Origin: Acidimicrobiia bacterium UBA5794
Lineage (GTDB): Bacteria > Actinomycetota > Acidimicrobiia > Spongiisociales > UBA5794
Assembly (NCBI GenBank): GCA_002418265.1
Contig: DIDS01000014.1
Coordinates: 189,122 to 253,121, forward strand
Direction of reading: 5' to 3'
Length of the DNA stretch: 64,000 bases
Shown in pieces: positions 1 to 8,131 of the stretch (position 1 is the first letter of the stretch; each line of letters begins with the position of its first letter). The position numbers and the translations under genes are program-made. The notes beneath the pieces are model-generated. The model did no database searches and had not been told where the DNA came from. It saw only the letters and a list, made by a program, of their open reading frames with translations.

Positions 1-778
1 GAACGATGTCGTAGTCCTCAAATCCCCACCATGTTTCCCCCGTGCGACAGTATCCGGCCTGCACCTCGTCCGCTATGACAAGACCGCCGAGATCGCGAAC
101 ATGTCGAGCGGCGAGACTGAGATAGTCCTTCGGAGCGTTGAGGAATCCGTTGGCATCCCACGTGCTGTCGACAAGGAAGGCTGCGACACCCACACCGGAG
201 TCCCTCAGCCGGATTCCCGCACGCCGAACGTCACCGGCGTAGTGGACGCCAGCGCCGCCGCCTGTGTGCGTCCCGCGGTAGGTGTTGGGAGCCTCCGCGA
301 CCCCGATCCAGTCGGGAACCCTGTCTCCGGGACGCCGATGTGACAACGAGAGTTGATCGATGAGGGTGGAGTTGCCGTGGTACGAGTGGTCGTTGACAAT
401 CACACCGTTGTGTCCGGTCACGTTGCGTGCAATCCGGACGGCAAGATCGTTCGCTTCGCTGCCGGTACACACGAAAAAGGCCGACGACAGGTCTCCACCA
501 AGCTTGACTTCAAGGCGCTCAGCGAGGTCCACCACGCTGTGGTGAAGATATCGAGTGTGCGTGTTGAGGGTGCTCGCCTGTCTCGTCAACGCCTCGACAA
601 CACGCGGGTGGCTGTGCCCAACCGACGCCACGTTGTTGTAACAGTCGAGGTACTCCTTACCGTTGGCGTCGTAGAGGTGAACGCCCTTTCCTCGGACGAT
701 CTCGATCGGGTCGTCGTAGAACAGCTCGTAGCTCGGCGCAAGCGCCGACTGTCTGCGTCCAAGAAGATCATCGGTCAC
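1..778 (-). CDS. Class III PLP-dependent aminotransferase (N-terminal part, cut by the window edge)
   Basis: An open frame runs from GTG 778 off the left edge, giving about 259 residues. Seen: YNNVASVGHSHPRV near residue 45, CTGSEANDLA (the phosphate-binding GSEAN signature of the class) and DEVQAGYCRTGETWWGF, whose Asp contacts the PLP ring in this fold. The catalytic Lys lies beyond the edge. The start overlaps the stop of the upstream kinase-like gene by 4 nt (GTGA), so the two are translationally coupled. In known families, class III enzymes paired with APH-type kinases include the hydroxylysine kinase/phospho-lyase and ethanolamine-phosphate phospho-lyase groups. A phospho-lyase role acting on the product of the neighbouring kinase is therefore likely, but the substrate cannot be read from the sequence. 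Confidence 0.85.
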   Translation of the reverse strand, partial: MTDDLLGRRQSALAPSYELFYDDPIEIVRGKGVHLYDANGKEYLDCYNNVASVGHSHPRVVEALTRQASTLNTHTRYLHHSVVDLAERLEVKLGGDLSSAFFVCTGSEANDLAVRIARNVTGHNGVIVNDHSYHGNSTLIDQLSLSHRRPGDRVPDWIGVAEAPNTYRGTHTGGGAGVHYAGDVRRAGIRLRDSGVGVAAFLVDSTWDANGFLNAPKDYLSLAARHVRDLGGLVIADEVQAGYCRTGETWWGFEDYDIV

Positions 779-1833
779 GTTCGGCCTCCCGCGAGTACCG
801 CATGGAGTCGGTGTGTCAACTGATCCGGGTCAAGCGTGAGCCATCTCGCCAACCCAGCAAGGGCTTCGGGGCGTTCTCGCATGATGTTCGTCGTGTGGCC
901 GGACTCCTTGGCGATCATGAAGTCGAAGAGGAGCAGCCCCAACACCAATCTGGCGAGAATGAGGTCGAAGAGCGCATCCACTTCTTCGTCTTGCAGCGGG
1001 AATACCGAGTTGAACCCGGTGGCGAGCGACTCGACCGAGGTGATCGGGTCGTCGCTGGCTCTCACAAAACTCGATGCAGACACGGCGAGATCGTCGACGA
1101 GCGGAGCCTTGACCATGTCACCGAAGTCGATCACGCCTGTCAGACCATGGCTCGACTCGTTGGCTCGGAGGAGGTTCCCTCGATGGGCGTCGTTGTGAAT
1201 GACCTGTCGGCGCAAACCGTCGAACCTTGCAGATACCACATCGGTGAGGTATCCCCTTTGGTCTCCGACAACGGCGATCACGTCAGCCTGGGCGTGGCGC
1301 CACAGCTGGTCACTTTGGATCAACCCATTCGAGATGTCCCACGGCATGAAGTGGTCAGCACCGGCGTGATCAAATCCGCTGAGGGCGCGACACATCCTGG
1401 CCTGAACGCGCCCAATTGCTTGGAGTGCCGATGCTGGCACGTTGCGTGCCGCATCGAACGTGACCCCGGGAAGGTACGTGACAAGGCGCATCTGGTGAGT
1501 CGATCCGGAACGATCCACAATCACACCGACTGCCTTGCCGTCGACCTGGTCGATGACCCGCGGCACCGGTAGCTCCGGAACTGATGCCTCAAGGTGCTTG
1601 AGGACTGACACCTGGAGGTCAACGACCAGGGGATCCTCACCTTGACCGGCAATCTTGAGGACAAAATCGCCGTCACTCGTCTCGATCCGCACGTTCTGAT
1701 CCCGCTCCCCCGACAGTTGTGTCATCCGCCCAGACAGACCGTACAAATGCCGCGCGGCGCTTTCCACATCGTCAAGCGAGATGGTCGGCGGGTTGAATCT
1801 GAAATCTTCGAGCGTGAGTTCTCTTGTTGGCAC
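775..1833 (-). CDS. APH-family phosphotransferase, putative amino-alcohol/amino-acid kinase
   Basis: A protein of 352 aa with the aminoglycoside phosphotransferase/choline kinase fold. The catalytic loop is VIHNDAHRGNLL (base Asp near residue 215), followed by GVIDFGDM with the metal-binding Asp near 236; a Lys near residue 60 in DFVLKIAG fits the ATP site. I chose GTG 1833 rather than the upstream TTG/ATG codons because the extra N-terminus (Cys-, His- and Trp-rich) does not look like family sequence. The gene overlaps the downstream class III aminotransferase, which argues for a small-molecule kinase feeding a PLP phospho-lyase rather than antibiotic resistance. The substrate is unknown; homoserine kinase-type II and hydroxylysine kinase are relatives. 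Confidence 0.85.
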   Translation of the reverse strand: MPTRELTLEDFRFNPPTISLDDVESAARHLYGLSGRMTQLSGERDQNVRIETSDGDFVLKIAGQGEDPLVVDLQVSVLKHLEASVPELPVPRVIDQVDGKAVGVIVDRSGSTHQMRLVTYLPGVTFDAARNVPASALQAIGRVQARMCRALSGFDHAGADHFMPWDISNGLIQSDQLWRHAQADVIAVVGDQRGYLTDVVSARFDGLRRQVIHNDAHRGNLLRANESSHGLTGVIDFGDMVKAPLVDDLAVSASSFVRASDDPITSVESLATGFNSVFPLQDEEVDALFDLILARLVLGLLLFDFMIAKESGHTTNIMRERPEALAGLARWLTLDPDQLTHRLHAVLAGGRT

Positions 1834-2057
1834 CCACCCAGTGTGTGGCCTTGCCAGTGAGATCGCAAATGCTGTGGATCCACACGGCGAGTGCATGGTC
1901 CACAGGCAGCGTACCTGGTTCACGTGTGCGAAGACGGTGGGAATAGCGCGCTGGAGGCGACCGTTGACCGATATGTATCGAGAATCAAGGGATGAGACGG
2001 CAGCGGTGCCGTCTCAGACTGCCTTCTCGCGACCGAACACCGAACCAGGAGCTGATC

Positions 2058-2771
2058 ATGACCACCACGGGATCCCCGAGCACACCCATTGTCGACATCG
2101 CGGTGGATCGCGAGTTCATCTATGTCGGTGACCCGATGTGCTCGTGGTGTCACGGCTTCGCACCTGTCGTGAAGAGAGTTGGGACTGAATTCGGTCTCCC
2201 CGTACGGGTCAAGGTTGGAGGGCTTCGTGCCTTCGAGAACTCCGAGCCTCTTGGAGAGAGACTCAAGGGGTTCCTCTCCGCCGAGTGGGCCAGAATTGGG
2301 GAAGTCACCGGTCAACCGTTCTCGACAACTGCCCTTGAGCGCGAGGGATGGGTCTATGACACGGGGCCAGCAGACCAAGCGGTCGTAGCCGCTCGCAACC
2401 TCGAAGAAACCTCGGCACTCGATTATTTCACAGCGCTCCAGCATGCGTTCTACGCCGAAGGCCGCGACATCACCCAACGAGAGGTGCTCTTGGACGTTGC
2501 AGAGGAATCCGGGTTTGATCGTGCAGAGTTTGGGACCGCTTTCGACACCGCCCATGACGATACGCTGCGTGACTTTGCCGAAACACGGTCGTGGGGCGTA
2601 ACCGGCTACCCGACTCTGCTGATACGAACCGGCGATGAACTGGTGCGAGCTGCAGCGGGATACGTGTCGTTCGACAACCTGAAGCCACAGCTCTCGGCCT
2701 GGTTCGACAAGCACGCTGTGGCGGATCAGGCACCCGCAATGATGTGCGATGTCGAGACAGGGCTGTGCTGA
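2058..2771 (+). CDS. DsbA/FrnE-like thioredoxin-fold oxidoreductase
   Basis: A protein of 237 aa. The redox motif CSWC sits at residues 28-31 in DPMCSWCHGF, the helical insertion of the DsbA/FrnE family follows, and a cis-Pro loop GYPTLLI lies near residue 185. There is no signal peptide, so it is probably a cytoplasmic thiol-disulfide oxidoreductase or isomerase. ATG 2058 is preferred over an upstream in-frame codon at 1992 because AGGAG stands 8-9 nt before it. The protein ends in CDVETGLC, adding two C-terminal Cys residues that are unusual. It is divergent from the kinase/aminotransferase pair and convergent with the lipoprotein gene. Confidence 0.88.
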   Translation: MTTTGSPSTPIVDIAVDREFIYVGDPMCSWCHGFAPVVKRVGTEFGLPVRVKVGGLRAFENSEPLGERLKGFLSAEWARIGEVTGQPFSTTALEREGWVYDTGPADQAVVAARNLEETSALDYFTALQHAFYAEGRDITQREVLLDVAEESGFDRAEFGTAFDTAHDDTLRDFAETRSWGVTGYPTLLIRTGDELVRAAAGYVSFDNLKPQLSAWFDKHAVADQAPAMMCDVETGLC

Positions 2772-2784
2772 TCGCTACGGAGAT

Positions 2785-3252
2785 CTAGCCGTTCGCGACC
2801 TCATAGACGTCCTCGGCGAGGGCTGTGATCGAATCGAGATCGTCACCCATTCCTGTCGTTGTCACCGAGTACCACGTTCCACCGCTGACAAAATCAGCGC
2901 CCGATTGCGCTGGTGAGGTCCACGCGAAACCATCATCGGCAAACGTGAGATCCACACACTGATCACAGTCCTTGAAACGATGCACGTCGGTGCCAGCTCT
3001 GATCTGGATCAGAAGGCTGTTGGCGTTGTCGTTCGTCCACCTGCAGGTGACCAACGGTCCGACCGAGCCGGGTTCGGGTTCGACTGGCTGGGCGAAGTAC
3101 GAGTCCAGAACCACGTCGCTAACCAACCTGCACGGATCGGGGAGGTCCGAGCTGCTCCCACCATCAGATGATGGTCCACCATTGGAATCCGCAGCGCCCC
3201 CACAGGCCGTTACCAATAGCGCTATAACGATCGCCAAAGAAGCCCTTCTCAT
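2785..3252 (-). CDS. Small secreted lipoprotein, DUF3558-like
   Basis: A protein of 155 aa. It starts with a short charged segment, a hydrophobic core and a lipobox LLVTAC, so the mature protein should be lipid-anchored at Cys17, followed by a Ser/Gly-rich linker. The remainder contains DPCRLVS, VTCRW and FKDC, the Cys/Trp pattern found in actinobacterial DUF3558 lipoproteins. The biochemical role of that family is not established. The assignment rests on these motifs only. Confidence 0.65.
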   Translation of the reverse strand: MRRASLAIVIALLVTACGGAADSNGGPSSDGGSSSDLPDPCRLVSDVVLDSYFAQPVEPEPGSVGPLVTCRWTNDNANSLLIQIRAGTDVHRFKDCDQCVDLTFADDGFAWTSPAQSGADFVSGGTWYSVTTTGMGDDLDSITALAEDVYEVANG

Positions 3253-3470
3253 GGTTCCACCTTTCTGGATGGACCAAACTTACACGGTGAGACAACGCGA
3301 TTCGTAGGGGTTCCAGGCACGCTGCTGACAGAGTATCCGTGGGACAACATGGGACAGGGCACTCCTACTCGACTGACTACTCGTGCCGAGTGGCCCTGTA
3401 CATTCATATTGCCCTCGCGTGTAAGCTCATGGATAGTCCGAGAATCTTGGAGCTTCTGTAGTGAGATTCC

Positions 3471-3692
3471 ATGCCGAGACCAAAGCACTCGCGTCCAGAG
3501 CTAGAGGCGGTGTTGAAAGATGCTGAGCGTCAAGGATGGCGGGTTGATGGCGGTGGAAACTCGTACTTCAAGATGACGTGTCCCTGTTCCGAAAAGCACA
3601 TAAAGATGGTCCATTTAACGCCAAACAAGAACTACACCAAGAGACTCCTGCGTTGGTTAGAACGTAGGACATGCTGGGAGAACGAATCGTGA
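3471..3692 (+). CDS. Small HicA-like protein, first gene of a two-gene cassette
   Basis: A protein of 73 aa. The order LEAVLKDAERQGWRV, then GNSYFKM, then VHLTPNKNY recalls the beta-alpha-beta layout of HicA mRNA interferases (helix-GW-strand). The catalytic GSH of HicA is replaced by GNS, and CPCSEKH plus a terminal TCWE add Cys residues. It is therefore either an inactive or divergent relative, or an unrelated dsRBD-like fold. The stop overlaps the GTG start of the next gene by 4 nt. No convincing Shine-Dalgarno precedes the ATG. A toxin-antitoxin role is inference from size and pairing. Confidence 0.6.
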   Translation: MPRPKHSRPELEAVLKDAERQGWRVDGGGNSYFKMTCPCSEKHIKMVHLTPNKNYTKRLLRWLERRTCWENES

Positions 3693-4048
3693 CATACTCA
3701 TTCAGCTTCACATTCTTCGTAACCAGCGGCACTGGTCGCCGTGTTGGGGTCGCGAATCTAGAGAATCTCGCCGACGAACTCATGCACGCCATGACCGAAC
3801 GAGAGACAGATATGGTATTCGATTCGTCGGTTGGCGGTGTTCTTACGGCGGGTGAGATCGATGTTGAAGTAACCGTGGAGGCTGCGAGCGAAGGACCTGC
3901 TGCCGCTATTGCACGAGACTTCATTATCGAATCCATTAAGGCGACAGGTGGCACTCCAATGGGCATCTTTGTTTTTCCACCAAAGCGACCGCGAAAGATG
4001 CCTCGTCAAGAATGGCACGAACGACGGGCAGAACTCACCAACGCCTAA
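3689..4048 (+). CDS. Unrecognised partner protein of the HicA-like gene
   Basis: A protein of 119 aa. I place the start at GTG 3689, which overlaps the upstream stop (GTGA); an in-frame ATG at 3671 is the alternative. It opens with a beta-rich segment (YSFSFTFFV), continues with an amphipathic helix LADELMHAMTERE and a strand-rich middle, and ends in a basic tail KRPRKMPRQEWHERR. I do not recognise the family. Its tight coupling to the small HicA-like gene suggests the two products act together, possibly as regulator or antitoxin and effector. Confidence 0.6.
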   Translation: MTYSFSFTFFVTSGTGRRVGVANLENLADELMHAMTERETDMVFDSSVGGVLTAGEIDVEVTVEAASEGPAAAIARDFIIESIKATGGTPMGIFVFPPKRPRKMPRQEWHERRAELTNA

Positions 4049-4143
4049 GACTTCAGGTAGCCGGCGACGCTCGTTCACGTCACGGTTGAGACTGGCCCAC
4101 TACCCACGGATGCTGCGCCGATGATGTCCTCTAACCTTGCGGG

Positions 4144-6063
4144 ATGCAACGATTACGCCTGTTCTTTGAGACACGCGAGGGAAAAGTCGCGGTCGGTTCG
4201 ATCGTCGCCATCGCCGCCTCGCTGATTCTCGGAGCATTCGGCACATCCCACCTGGTCTCAATCCTTCCCCTTGTCGTGATCGTCATCATCGGAGGGGTTC
4301 CTCTGGTATGGTCGATCGTCAAGGACTTGATCGCCTGGACACCCGGCGCCGACCTGCTGGCTGCCATTGCCATCGTCACCGCGGTCCTCCTCGGCGAGTG
4401 GCTTGTCGCTGGGATCATCGTGCTGATGCTCTCTGGGGGCGAGGCTCTTGAAGAAGCGGCAACGTCCCTTGCTTCAAAGACCCTTGACGCACTCGCCAAA
4501 CGAGCACCAACAATTGCTCACCGTCTGGACCCGGGCTCGGAGCAAACGGTTGACGTGCCCGTTGATGAGATCGAAATCGGCGACCACTTGGTTGTGTTCC
4601 CTCACGAGCTATGCCCAGTCGACGGTGAGGTTGTCAGGGGTCACGGCACCATGGACGAGTCGTTCCTCACCGGCGAGCCGTACTCCATCACCAAATCGGT
4701 TGGCTCTGCCGTCCTGTCGGGTGCCGTCAACGGTGACGACGCCCTCGTGGTGGAAGCGACAAAGATCGCTGCTGACTCCCGGTATGCCCAGATCGTGGGA
4801 ATCCTTGCTGAGGCCGAGGCAAATCGGCCCCGAATGAGGCGGATGGCCGATCGTCTCGGCGCTTGGTACACGGTTCTTGCCCTTGCAATGGGCATCTTGG
4901 GATGGGTGATATCGGGCGACCCGGACCGATTCCTCGCCGTCATGGTCATCGCCACGCCTTGCCCGCTGCTCATAGCGGTTCCCGTCGCGATTGTCGGTGC
5001 CATCTCACTGTCGGCCCGTTCGGGAATCATCATCAGGGACCCAATGGTCCTTGAACGGATTTCGACCACCACAACCGTCATGTTCGACAAAACGGGCACC
5101 CTCACCTACGGACGCCCGACCGTCACCGAGATACACAAGGCTCCCGGCGTCGACCGTGCAGAGGTACTGCGGCTCTCGGCGGCTCTTGAACACTATTCAC
5201 GCCACCCGCTCGCCTCGGCGGTCGTTGCCGCCGCCGAAGAAGAACTCGGCACGGAGGCGACCGGTGATGTAACGGCGGTTTCGGAGCGACCAGGCCAGGG
5301 CCTGGTTGGCACGGTAGATGGACACCAAGTCATCATCACCAGCCGCTCCAAGGCGTTGGAGATACTTGGCCACGACGATCAACACATTCCTGAGAAGTCA
5401 GCAGGGATGGAAGCAGTGGTGCTTATCGACGACCGCTATGCAGCCACCTTTCGATTCCATGATGAGCCGCGGCTTGGGTCGTGGGAGTTTGTCCAACATC
5501 TCAAACCGCGTCACGGCGTGACCCACACCATGCTCATTTCGGGGGATAGTTCCAACGAAGTCGAATACTTGGCGGCCAAGGTCGGGATCACCGACGTTCA
5601 TGCCGGCATGTCGCCCGAGGACAAATTGGAGATTGTCCGCGAAGTCGGCAAGACGAGCTCAACTCTGTTCCTTGGCGACGGTATCAACGACGCCCCGGCA
5701 ATGGCAGCAGCAGACGTCGGGATCGCGTTCGGGGAAGGCAGCGACATCACCTCCGAAGCTGCTGGGGCTGTCGTCCTCGACTCGTCCCTTGAACGCCTCG
5801 ACGAACTGTTCCACATCGGAGAGCGGATGCGTCGCATCGCTCTCCAGAGCGCCCTGGGTGGTATCGGGTTGTCGATGATTGGAATGGTGCTCGCAGTCAT
5901 GGGTCTGCTCACCCCCATTGTTGGGGCAGTCGCTCAGGAGGTGATCGATCTATTGGCGATTCTCAATGCAGCCCGGGTTGCCATCCGACGCAAGCCGATG
6001 GCCGACTATCACGACTATGCACTCCCCGAACCCAAGGAATTGGTCACGACGCATTCCGGCTGA
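4144..6063 (+). CDS. P1B-type heavy-metal-translocating P-type ATPase
   Basis: A protein of 639 aa with no N-terminal metal-binding domain. Membrane helices occupy roughly residues 15-110. The actuator loop has TGEPYSI, and the ion-path helix carries ATPCPLLIAVP at residues 270-280 (TPC-P-L rather than the CPC of Cu/Zn pumps). The phosphorylation site is Asp315 in FDKTGTLT, the P1B HP motif is in YSRHPLASA, and the hinge is GDGINDAPAMAAADVG. It exports or imports a transition metal across the inner membrane using ATP. The altered CPx motif makes the metal uncertain. It stands alone, convergent with the PRTase gene, with a shared hairpin at their stops. Confidence 0.92.
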   Translation: MQRLRLFFETREGKVAVGSIVAIAASLILGAFGTSHLVSILPLVVIVIIGGVPLVWSIVKDLIAWTPGADLLAAIAIVTAVLLGEWLVAGIIVLMLSGGEALEEAATSLASKTLDALAKRAPTIAHRLDPGSEQTVDVPVDEIEIGDHLVVFPHELCPVDGEVVRGHGTMDESFLTGEPYSITKSVGSAVLSGAVNGDDALVVEATKIAADSRYAQIVGILAEAEANRPRMRRMADRLGAWYTVLALAMGILGWVISGDPDRFLAVMVIATPCPLLIAVPVAIVGAISLSARSGIIIRDPMVLERISTTTTVMFDKTGTLTYGRPTVTEIHKAPGVDRAEVLRLSAALEHYSRHPLASAVVAAAEEELGTEATGDVTAVSERPGQGLVGTVDGHQVIITSRSKALEILGHDDQHIPEKSAGMEAVVLIDDRYAATFRFHDEPRLGSWEFVQHLKPRHGVTHTMLISGDSSNEVEYLAAKVGITDVHAGMSPEDKLEIVREVGKTSSTLFLGDGINDAPAMAAADVGIAFGEGSDITSEAAGAVVLDSSLERLDELFHIGERMRRIALQSALGGIGLSMIGMVLAVMGLLTPIVGAVAQEVIDLLAILNAARVAIRRKPMADYHDYALPEPKELVTTHSG

Positions 6064-6083
6064 CCACGGTCGATCTGGTCAGC
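6059..6083. terminator. Hairpin between convergent genes
   Basis: A perfect 8-bp stem GCTGACCA/TGGTCAGC with a 9-nt loop spans the stop codon of the metal ATPase and the stop of the opposing PRTase gene. There is no T-run on either side, so this may be a bidirectional terminator of the U-less type seen in actinobacteria. Confidence 0.5.
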
Positions 6084-6714
6084 GTGCTGCCTGGTCAAGG
6101 AGGGCGATGACCTCGTCGTCCGTCGTCTGGGCGAAGTCCACATAGAACTGACCGATGGCGTAGAACGGATCGGGCTGATCAACCACAATGACCTCGTCTG
6201 CATCGCCTGCGAGTCGATCGGCTGTAGCCGTGGGAGCGACAGGTGCGGCCACCACGACACGGTCAGCACCGAGACCGCGAGCAACCTGTATCGCTGCTTT
6301 GGTGGTCGAACCCGTGGCGATTCCGTCATCGACGATCACGGCTGTCTTGCCATCAAGCGAAACACGAGAGCGACCACTGCGGAACACTTCTGCTCTTCGT
6401 GCCAACTCGGCGCGTTCCCTTCGCTCCACCGCTTCAAGATCCTGCTGGGAGACGCCCATCGAAGCCACCGTTTTGGCATCGACAAGGCGCACGCCGTCCT
6501 CGCCGATGGCCCCCATCGCAAACTCTGGATGGGAAGGAAGCCCAAGCTTGCGAACCACGATCACATCGAGGGGCACGTTGAGACGTGCAGCAACCTCCCA
6601 GGCGACGGGAACGCCGCCGCGGGGAAGCCCAAGCACGACCACATCGTCCCGATCCTCGAAATGAGCCAGATGCTCGGCCAATCGGCGACCGGCCTCTCGT
6701 CGATCACTGAACAT
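6079..6714 (-). CDS. Phosphoribosyltransferase-family protein
   Basis: A protein of 211 aa. The PRPP-binding loop is TAVIVDDGIATGST near residue 125, and LGLPRGGVPVA near residue 30 is the PPi-side loop. The long hood region with DAKTVASMG and Arg-rich helices is typical of stand-alone phosphoribosyltransferases that are often encoded beside or fused to erythromycin-esterase-like proteins. Such a protein lies about 47 kb away here, fused to PCMT. Substrate unknown. It is the last gene of a leftward run (TetR, hydrolase, pirin, GNAT, PRTase) but is separated by 44 nt from the GNAT gene. Confidence 0.85.
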   Translation of the reverse strand: MFSDRREAGRRLAEHLAHFEDRDDVVVLGLPRGGVPVAWEVAARLNVPLDVIVVRKLGLPSHPEFAMGAIGEDGVRLVDAKTVASMGVSQQDLEAVERRERAELARRAEVFRSGRSRVSLDGKTAVIVDDGIATGSTTKAAIQVARGLGADRVVVAAPVAPTATADRLAGDADEVIVVDQPDPFYAIGQFYVDFAQTTDDEVIALLDQAAR

Positions 6715-6758
6715 GCCAATCCCTCCCGCATCCTCAGTCGGCGCCCAACCGCATCCGA

Positions 6759-7097
6759 TCAGGCTTTCTCGATCGTCGCGAGAAGTTCATGGTCGACAAG
6801 GCTGTCGTACTCGGGGTGTCGTTTGATCCATGCCCTGACAAAGGGACACAGCGGCACCACGGTGCCGCCGTCGGCGGCGACCTCATCCAGGGCGGCCTTG
6901 ATCAGCTTGGAGCCAAGACCTTGTTTCTCAAAGCTCGGGTCGATCTCGGTGTGGACGAACAGATGACGTCCCCCTCGGATGTGGTACACGGCAAACCCTG
7001 CCACCTTCCCCTCCACTTCGATCACGAAGCGATGGTGGTCGACATCGTTGAAGATCTTGATGTGGTCCGGCTCAACGGTTTCGGTCTCGTCGGTCAT
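6759..7097 (-). CDS. Small GNAT-family N-acetyltransferase (YjdJ/GTT1-like)
   Basis: A protein of 112 aa, matching the short single-domain GNAT group. RHLFVHTEIDPSFEKQGLGS is the beta4/acetyl-CoA pyrophosphate loop (Q-x-x-G-x-G/S type), followed by KLIKAALDEV and VVPLCPFVRAWIKRHPEY, the hallmark C-terminal strand-helix of this subfamily. The substrate is unknown; small-molecule or protein amines are possible. Its ATG overlaps the stop of the upstream pirin gene by 4 nt. Confidence 0.88.
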   Translation of the reverse strand: MTDETETVEPDHIKIFNDVDHHRFVIEVEGKVAGFAVYHIRGGRHLFVHTEIDPSFEKQGLGSKLIKAALDEVAADGGTVVPLCPFVRAWIKRHPEYDSLVDHELLATIEKA

Positions 7098-8050
7098 AGC
7101 ACGTCCGCTGGGATCGATCCGAGCTTGCCGCGTTGGTAATCATCGAAAGCCTGGGCAAGTTCGGCGTGTGTGTTCATGACGAACGGCCCCATCCAAGCAA
7201 CGGTCTCACCGATGGGTAGACCCCCGAGGATCAACACGTCCATCGACGGGCTGCGGGATTCCTGCTTCGGGTCAGCGGTCACGGTGAGGGTCTCCCCCGG
7301 CCCGAAGAGCGCGAGCTGGCCCGATGTGATGGGTCGCCGTTGCTGACCCACGGTTCCCTGTCCGTTCAGGACATAGGCCAGAGCGTTGAAGTCCTGGCGC
7401 CATGGCAGTTGCAACCTGGCGTCTGGTGCCAACGTGGCATGGATCATCGTGATCGGGGTATGGGTGCTGCCCGGTCCGGTATGGTCGCCGAGGTCGCCAG
7501 CGATCAGTCGAATGAGGGTGCCTCCATCGGCGGAGCCGAGCAGAACGACGTCGTCCCCCCGAAGATCTTGGTAGGCCGGTGGTATGAACTTGTCGGATGC
7601 GGGAAGGTTGACCCACAGCTGGAATCCGTGAAACAGGCCACCGGACATCACCAGCTGCTCTGGAGGGGTCTCAATATGAAGAATCCCTGCTCCTGCGGTC
7701 ATCCACTGGGTGTCCCCGTTGGTGATCAGCCCACCCCCGCCTTGGGAGTCGCGGTGGGCAAACTCACCGTCGATCATGTAGGTGACGGTCTCAAAGCCGC
7801 GATGAGGATGCCATGGGGTCCCCTTCGGTTCACCGGGCGCGTATTCGACTTCGCCCATCTGGTCGAGGTGAATGAACGGATCGAGATCCGCAAGGTCGAC
7901 GCCAGCGAAGGCACGACGCACGGGAAAACCTTCCCCCTCGAACCCTCGTGGTGCCGTCGTGATGGACCGCACCGGCCGGTCGATTGCCGTCGAGTGCGGG
8001 GCTTCGACCGCGGGGAGAGTGAGAATGTTGGACACGGTTACTGCGGGCAT
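7094..8050 (-). CDS. Pirin-family bicupin protein
   Basis: A protein of 318 aa. The N-terminal cupin shows the complete pirin metal site: His81 and His83 in WHPHRGFET, His125 and Glu127 in LHIETPP. A second cupin follows from about residue 190 and ends in GGLPIGETVAWMGPFVMN. Bacterial pirins bind Fe(II)/Fe(III) and several act as quercetinases or as redox-sensitive regulators; which applies here cannot be told. It is coupled by a 4-nt overlap to the GNAT gene. Confidence 0.92.
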   Translation of the reverse strand: MPAVTVSNILTLPAVEAPHSTAIDRPVRSITTAPRGFEGEGFPVRRAFAGVDLADLDPFIHLDQMGEVEYAPGEPKGTPWHPHRGFETVTYMIDGEFAHRDSQGGGGLITNGDTQWMTAGAGILHIETPPEQLVMSGGLFHGFQLWVNLPASDKFIPPAYQDLRGDDVVLLGSADGGTLIRLIAGDLGDHTGPGSTHTPITMIHATLAPDARLQLPWRQDFNALAYVLNGQGTVGQQRRPITSGQLALFGPGETLTVTADPKQESRSPSMDVLILGGLPIGETVAWMGPFVMNTHAELAQAFDDYQRGKLGSIPADVL

Positions 8051-8131
8051 TGGTTGCTCCAGACGAGACGCTGTCCCTTAGTCAACACCTTGGGCGAGCA
8101 AAGTCTTCCGTCATCGACCCCGGACGCTGCC

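Noticed and set aside
3471..3692. Firm call as HicA
   Set aside because: The GSH active site is absent and Cys motifs are added, so only HicA-like is used.
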